Source of the DNA: Apricaphanius iberus
Taxonomy: Eukaryota; Chordata; Actinopteri; Cyprinodontiformes; Aphaniidae
Reading direction: 5' to 3'
Assembly: GCA_028564705.1 (NCBI GenBank)
Contig: JAPXFQ010001700.1
Coordinates: 682,001 to 746,000 of the forward strand
DNA: 64,000 nucleotides
This document shows, one piece after another, positions 61,898 through 64,000 of this stretch. How positions within the stretch are numbered: the stretch's first letter is position 1; every line of letters starts with the position of its first letter. The position numbers and the translations under genes are program-made. The notes beneath the pieces were generated by a model that did not search any database, was not told the origin of the DNA, and saw nothing but the letters and a program-made list of their open reading frames with translations.

Positions 61898-64000
61898 ACT
61901 AAGGCAATTTAGAGAGATAAATACCCAGAGAGAACCCATGTATGCACAAGGAGAAAATTCAAACTGCAGAAAGAATTTGAACTCAGAACTTATGGCTACG
62001 GCTTAAAATGAAATATCCAATTTGTTACATACCAAATTCGATTCAGATCTTAATCGATTCATTTTCCCCTCTGTGTTTCCTTAAAAAGAAATTGCAAGTG
62101 ACAATTTTTTTTGGGGGGGAAAACTATTATTTCAATCACTCCATCCCAGAGCTGACGTGAAGTTCAACTAAAAACAAGCCGTACGGTATCTGTTAAAACC
62201 AGATGGTAGGTGCTGGGTGGATTGACATCACCCTGATCTACGGAAGTCCACGTAGTGCATTGGCAAAAAATGAAAATAACATAAAAAAATATAGATTTTT
62301 CAAAAATGAAATCTTCATAAAGAGAAAATTAAAATAATTTATCAATTATCTGACAACCTTTAAGCCCAACCAAGCCCTTCCTGTTGCATAGCAACAGCCC
62401 TGCTGAGCCATATTTATTTCATTGTTGAACTGGGATTGAGGGACAGACCAAAAAAAAATTTCAAGGGCAGAAAACGGCGCACTTTAGACAAGCCTAATTT
62501 GAAGTCTTTAAACGCCACCTTTAGAGAGACACATAAGTTGCAAAGTGCAACTGAAAAAAGATCTGTCAGAGTTAGAAAGTTAAACATTTAGCCTAAATGC
62601 TGCAGGAACTCTGCTGAATAAGTGAGACCAGCCTTAAACTAAAATAATGAAGCATATGTCCATTCTTCCTTGTTCTGCACATTATCCCACATTTCTTTTT
62701 GGGTCCCATTTATTTCTGAGCTTTGACCAGGCTTTTCCAAAACAAATTTTCTTCTGGTGAAGCCAAACTTTTGATGGGTCAAAAGCTAATGGTCTCTGCC
62801 TCATAAATCTACCCATCAGAAGAGCAGTAACCCCACATGATGATGCTGCCACCATCATGTTTACTTTAGGCATGCTGCTTTTAGTCATGCTGGTGGTGTT
62901 TTCTTTTGGGGTTTTTTGCCTTACACACCTTCTGTGGCTTACTTGTCTTAGCAGAAGATTCTCCAGCTAGTTTTTGTCAGATTTTAGCGAGAGATGGAGG
63001 CTTCTTTTAAAAGAAAGGGCTTCTGTTTGCAATCCCACACTTTAGTCCAGACATATGGAGTTTATGCAGGAAATCATTTGGAATATAAAGTCTACCGACC
63101 ATTTTCCATTTTTTTATATTATTTATTGTATTAGAGAATCCTTAGTTTTTAAAACACCACTGTTGCAGCATGTTTTCTTTAATCTTGACTGACCTTATCC
63201 TGATACCTTTAAACAAAAACACAAGATTATGTCTTAGATTAAGGCAGCCGGTAATAAAATGAATGAAATTCCAGTGAGGAGAACTTGAATTTAATTAAGC
63301 TTTTGGGAGATTTTTGCAGGTTTTAACTGCTTTGTTTTTAAATTCAATTTATTGTAAAGGTCACTGAAGATTGAAGATGATTTTAAATGACTTCCCGTGA
63401 TTCAACTTTTCACAACAATCACCTGGTACTTTAACAGAGATGTGAACATTTTCATATTTTCTGAAAGTTTCATAAAATGTAAATAATTTTAAGAGTGAAT
63501 TAAAGGTGTTCAAAATTATCCAAATTAGAGTACAGTGTTCCAAAAAGCGACTGGCATTTTTTTCGATAATTACAGTCTGCAGGAATCTGGGAGTTAATCA
63601 GATTACCTGGGTCATTTATAACCCAATCAGCTGGATAATCAAGGCTAAGATTTTTTTAATCTTACTTTACGGATCATAACTATGGTAACAAAATGTCAAA
63701 ATTTCAATATAGGGTAACTGCAAGGTTGCCAGTGACTAAGCCACAAATATATCAGGAAGGCCAGATAACAACTTATAAACTAATCAGTGCATTTTATACT
63801 ATTTGGATGCTTTGTTGGTTACTGGGAGTCGAAACAGACGAGGAGAAGAAAGAGTTGTTAACGTGAGCCAGCAGCAAACAGATGATGCATCCAGTAAAAC
63901 ATGTGATTTCCTGAAGTAGAAAGTGAACTGATTCTCAGACTAACACTGTTTGTACTGTTTGAACAGCATTAATGACAAAATGACTTACTTTCCATTTCCT
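26138..64000 (-). CDS. dapk1: Death-associated protein kinase 1 (partial, 5' end off window)
   Basis: Ca2+/calmodulin-regulated Ser/Thr kinase that promotes cell death and autophagy. CDS joins 63989-64000 (partial), 61358-61450, 58681-58800, 54281-54379, 51530-51628, 49152-49250, 48863-49060, 48333-48530, 44986-45084, 38378-38455, 34700-34919, 31996-32181, 31686-31883, 29314-29443, 29056-29176, 28728-28916 and 26138-27415. All junctions are GT-AG and phases match; about 1,138 codons are visible, which fits human DAPK1 from about residue 299 to its end. Domains in order: calmodulin autoregulatory helix ([13 protein letters not shown]), ankyrin repeats of 33 residues, ROC GTPase (P-loop GHSGAGKS at 34818-34841, FSGNP, THAD at 29394-29405), COR, and a C-terminal death domain ending SSVISR. 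Only DAPK1 in the family has ankyrin, ROC-COR and death domains. The catalytic kinase exons lie right of base 64000. Confidence 0.96.
27842..28499 (-). mobile_element. hAT-like repeat in dapk1 intron
   Basis: The right end, ttatcgcccagccct, is the reverse of the agggctgggcgat end seen at 15157. The interior from about 28240 resembles 49560-50040, so the two belong to one family. The left end is uncertain. Confidence 0.45.
28728..28916 (-). CDS. dapk1: dapk1 exon: ROC-COR linker
   Basis: 189 bp, 63 codons, [20 protein letters not shown] to QLHSMGE. Phase 0. Confidence 0.95.
29056..29176 (-). CDS. dapk1: dapk1 exon: end of ROC domain
   Basis: 121 bp, [20 protein letters not shown] to RANIIS. 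Donor gtaaag. Confidence 0.95.
29314..29443 (-). CDS. dapk1: dapk1 exon: ROC domain, G4-like THAD
   Basis: 130 bp, [20 protein letters not shown] to KEVRN. THAD (29394-29405) stands for the N/TKxD base-specificity motif. Confidence 0.95.
29940..30330 (-). repeat. Decayed DNA-transposon-like repeat
   Basis: aaaagcatgatgctgtagcc and ccaccatatttcactcagag are the mutated form of a widespread fish repeat. Intron between dapk1 exons at 29443 and 31686. Confidence 0.4.
30541..31478. mobile_element. Nonautonomous DNA element with terminal inverted repeats
   Basis: Left end aaagacccactccaatga; right end read inward aaagactccaatcatc. About 938 bp, no intact ORF. Same dapk1 intron as the repeat at 29940-30330. 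Confidence 0.5.
31686..31883 (-). CDS. dapk1: dapk1 exon: ROC domain, G3-like segment
   Basis: 198 bp, [20 protein letters not shown] to PPQGSIG. WEFSGN sits where Ras-like proteins have DxxG. Confidence 0.95.
31996..32181 (-). CDS. dapk1: dapk1 exon: ROC domain
   Basis: 186 bp, [20 protein letters not shown] to DIQHTNIH. Enters with 2 bases, leaves with 1. Confidence 0.94.
32182..34699. other. dapk1 intron: decayed repeats plus the element at 33809
   Basis: 33361-33445 is a fish repeat scrap (gatttggcctgcgggccctg). 33450-33690 resembles another family (accctggacaagtcgccagt). 32250-33350 holds nothing I recognise. Confidence 0.45.
33809..34466. mobile_element. MITE with ends tagaggccgaccgata / tatcggtcggcctgta
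   Basis: Terminal inverted repeats of about 16 bp with one mismatch. The interior is full of ccgat/atcgg motifs. 658 bp, noncoding. A typical fish hAT-like MITE. Confidence 0.7.
34700..34919 (-). CDS. dapk1: dapk1 exon: ROC GTPase P-loop
   Basis: 220 bp, [20 protein letters not shown] to INSKPA. The Walker A/G1 motif GHSGAGKS is at 34818-34841, so nucleotide binding should be kept. Ends in phase 1. The RSFFRRRR stretch is strongly basic. Confidence 0.95.
34920..38377. other. dapk1 intron, mostly unique with small repeats
   Basis: 34995-35125 resembles an abundant teleost repeat (attctaattttctgataagc). 35830-36040 is another (gtgggaggaaaccagagtac). The hairpin at 36859-36891 is listed separately. 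Remainder unrecognised. Confidence 0.45.
36859..36891. repeat. Perfect 15-bp inverted repeat, 3-base loop
   Basis: tttttgacagaaaac, loop caa, gttttctgtcaaaaa. A third copy of tgacagaaaac follows at 36892. Confidence 0.95.
38378..38455 (-). CDS. dapk1: dapk1 exon: last ankyrin helix pair
   Basis: 78 bp, 26 codons, [20 protein letters not shown] to KLKK. Shorter final repeat before the ROC domain. Donor gtaaag. Confidence 0.93.
41433..41633 (+). mobile_element. LINE reverse-transcriptase C-terminal fragment
   Basis: Translates as [18 protein letters not shown] and [18 protein letters not shown]. The GHIGRM block is typical of the C-terminal part of non-LTR retrotransposon polyproteins. About 65 codons before a stop. 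Confidence 0.55.
42250..42720 (+). repeat. LINE 3' tail fragment
   Basis: Shares cagatccttcctcccagcag with 21876-22145. Ends in A/T-rich sequence. Confidence 0.5.
44986..45084 (-). CDS. dapk1: dapk1 exon: one ankyrin repeat
   Basis: 99 bp, 33 codons, [20 protein letters not shown] to DAVTN. Donor gtaagc. Confidence 0.94.
45585..46545. repeat. Degenerate TAG/GTA trinucleotide tract, about 1 kb
   Basis: Nearly continuous 3-base periodicity (tag/gta with gaa, gat and aca variants). In the dapk1 sense it is a CTA/TAC-rich tract in the intron between exons 44986-45084 and 48333-48530. It yields long low-complexity Leu/Thr ORFs that are artefacts. Confidence 0.95.
48083..48215. repeat. GGAT-rich minisatellite with 40-bp unit
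   Basis: 48101-48140 and 48141-48180 are identical 40-bp units; partial units and ggat/gata runs flank them. Ends about 120 bp from the dapk1 exon at 48333. Confidence 0.95.
48333..48530 (-). CDS. dapk1: dapk1 exon: two ankyrin repeats
   Basis: 198 bp, 66 codons, [20 protein letters not shown] to LDLPNK. Exactly two repeats, phase 0. Confidence 0.95.
48863..49060 (-). CDS. dapk1: dapk1 exon: two ankyrin repeats
   Basis: 198 bp, 66 codons, [20 protein letters not shown] to EATDK. Exactly two 33-residue repeats. Intron to the next upstream exon is only 91 bp. Confidence 0.95.
49152..49250 (-). CDS. dapk1: dapk1 exon: one ankyrin repeat
   Basis: 99 bp, 33 codons, [20 protein letters not shown] to DLKDR. 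Donor agg|gtgagg, phase 0. Confidence 0.95.
49560..50040. repeat. hAT-like repeat related to 27842-28499
   Basis: agtattaagct and acatcttttgcagttcaatt resemble 28389 onward and 28266 onward. Same dapk1 gene, different intron. Confidence 0.4.
51530..51628 (-). CDS. dapk1: dapk1 exon: one ankyrin repeat
   Basis: 99 bp, 33 codons, [20 protein letters not shown] to DVQDK. Phase 0. Confidence 0.95.
51629..54280. other. dapk1 intron, no recognised content
   Basis: A/T-rich with a T/A homopolymer pair near 52020-52045. Nothing coding or clearly repetitive was recognised. Confidence 0.4.
54281..54379 (-). CDS. dapk1: dapk1 exon: one ankyrin repeat
   Basis: 99 bp, 33 codons, [20 protein letters not shown] to QANDK. 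One whole repeat per exon, phase 0. Confidence 0.95.
54903..56352. mobile_element. DNA element with ttaaaggagac terminal repeats
   Basis: Left ttaaaggagac (54903-54913) and right gtctcctttaa (56342-56352) are exact inverse copies, and similarity continues inward with small gaps. 1,450 bp. Interior has four degenerate copies of tatggttgaac around 55930-56070. TTAA at both outer ends fits piggyBac-type insertion, but the class is unproven. Confidence 0.55.
56474..57872. mobile_element. Outer MITE with about 25-bp terminal inverted repeats
   Basis: Left ggggccttattcacaaagac and right (reversed) ggggccgtattcacaaagaa match with two differences over about 25 bp. Split by the inner element at 57374-57837. 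Interior recalls taaga/cttacg motifs. Superfamily not certain. Confidence 0.75.
57374..57837. mobile_element. Inner hAT-type MITE nested in the outer element
   Basis: 464 bp, ends cagtgttggga / tcccaacactg, flanked by a perfect 8-bp duplication cttttagc at 57366-57373 and 57838-57845. An 8-bp duplication is the hAT signature. Interior is rich in gttac/gtaat. Confidence 0.9.
58681..58800 (-). CDS. dapk1: dapk1 exon: linker into first ankyrin repeat
   Basis: 120 bp, 40 codons, [20 protein letters not shown] to DVNQPNK. Phase 0 at both ends. Confidence 0.95.
58955..58986. repeat. Perfect 15-bp inverted repeat, 2-base centre
   Basis: gtttgatagaaagtt, ac, aactttctatcaaac. Lies about 155 bp from the dapk1 exon at 58681-58800, on its 5' side. 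Confidence 0.95.
59000..61190. other. dapk1 intron, no recognised gene
   Basis: A 101-codon minus ORF at 60765-61070 has no recognisable domain. 60250-60340 looks like a decayed repeat. Otherwise unrecognised. Confidence 0.4.
61197..61239. repeat. Perfect 19-bp inverted repeat, 5-base loop
   Basis: gagatccttatccaaagtc, loop actca, gactttggataaggatctc. It lies in the intron 118 bp downstream (dapk1 sense) of the calmodulin-segment exon. Confidence 0.96.
61358..61450 (-). CDS. dapk1: dapk1 exon: calmodulin autoregulatory segment
   Basis: 93 bp, 31 codons, [16 protein letters not shown] to SDDTL. The Ser in LISLC (codon 61430-61432) corresponds to the inhibitory autophosphorylation site Ser308 of human DAPK1. 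Basic amphipathic helix. Donor gtaaga; acceptor atacag. Confidence 0.95.
61864..61897. repeat. (GC)n(AC)n alternating purine-pyrimidine run
   Basis: About 34 bp of strict alternation (atgtgcgcg... then acac...). A Z-DNA-prone dinucleotide tract. A decayed repeat (about 61900-61985) follows. Confidence 0.95.
62640..62935 (-). mobile_element. Decayed Tc1-like fragment
   Basis: ccacatgatgatgctgccac with ccaccatcatgtttacttta and flanking gaccaggcttttccaaaac match, in altered form, fish Tc1-like elements read on minus. In the intron before the calmodulin-segment exon. The rest of 61.5-63.98 kb is unrecognised. Confidence 0.5.
63989..64000 (-). CDS. dapk1: dapk1 exon, last 12 bases (end of kinase-CaM linker)
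   Basis: Reads RKWK then donor gtaagt at 63983-63988. It joins in phase 0 to QSVRLISLC in the next exon, giving the known DAPK1 calmodulin-site start. Too short alone; supported by the join. Confidence 0.8.

Overview
This window is vertebrate nuclear DNA, almost certainly from a percomorph teleost. It has intron-split genes with GT-AG junctions, many decayed Tc1/mariner, hAT-like and LINE fragments of types common in fish, and microsatellites. There are no bacterial-type operons, CRISPR arrays or phage genes. Every gene I can support lies on the minus strand, so transcription runs from high to low coordinates.

Layout. (1) 1-6.2 kb: a cathepsin L paralog, here called copy B. Coding exons 2-6 of the standard cathepsin L layout are visible. 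The last two coding exons, which would carry the catalytic His and Asn, lie beyond the left edge. A noncoding first exon is inferred near 6.02 kb. Introns 1, 3 and 4 of this gene each hold a dead Tc1-like transposon. (2) 8.3-13.1 kb: a complete cathepsin L gene, copy A, with seven coding exons (336 aa), a predicted noncoding exon 1, and a promoter with TATA, CCAAT and a CACGTG E-box of the type bound by TFEB in lysosomal genes. (3) 13.1-22.8 kb: intergenic DNA with a reverse-transcriptase remnant and several decayed repeats, and no convincing gene. (4) about 22.8-64 kb: dapk1 (death-associated protein kinase 1), seen from the end of the kinase/calmodulin linker (63,989) to the stop codon (26,138). 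Seventeen exons are placed here, the first only partly. They encode the calmodulin autoregulatory helix, the ankyrin array, the ROC GTPase with P-loop, COR and the death domain, about 1,138 codons. The kinase-domain exons lie beyond the right edge.

The order dapk1 then ctsl, in the same orientation, matches the human 9q21 arrangement as I remember it. It looks like an old syntenic block in which ctsl has been tandemly duplicated in this lineage. Both products relate to lysosome/autophagy and cell-death biology, but nothing here shows shared regulation.

I found no new multi-gene system. The most informative observations are: unequal evolution of the two cathepsin L copies (a near-identical exon 3 between diverged exons, substitutions next to the active-site Cys, a moved N-glycan site, and an E-box present only in copy A); a nested transposon pair with a perfect 8-bp target-site duplication; a roughly 1-kb degenerate TAG/GTA trinucleotide tract; and several perfect short hairpins in dapk1 introns.
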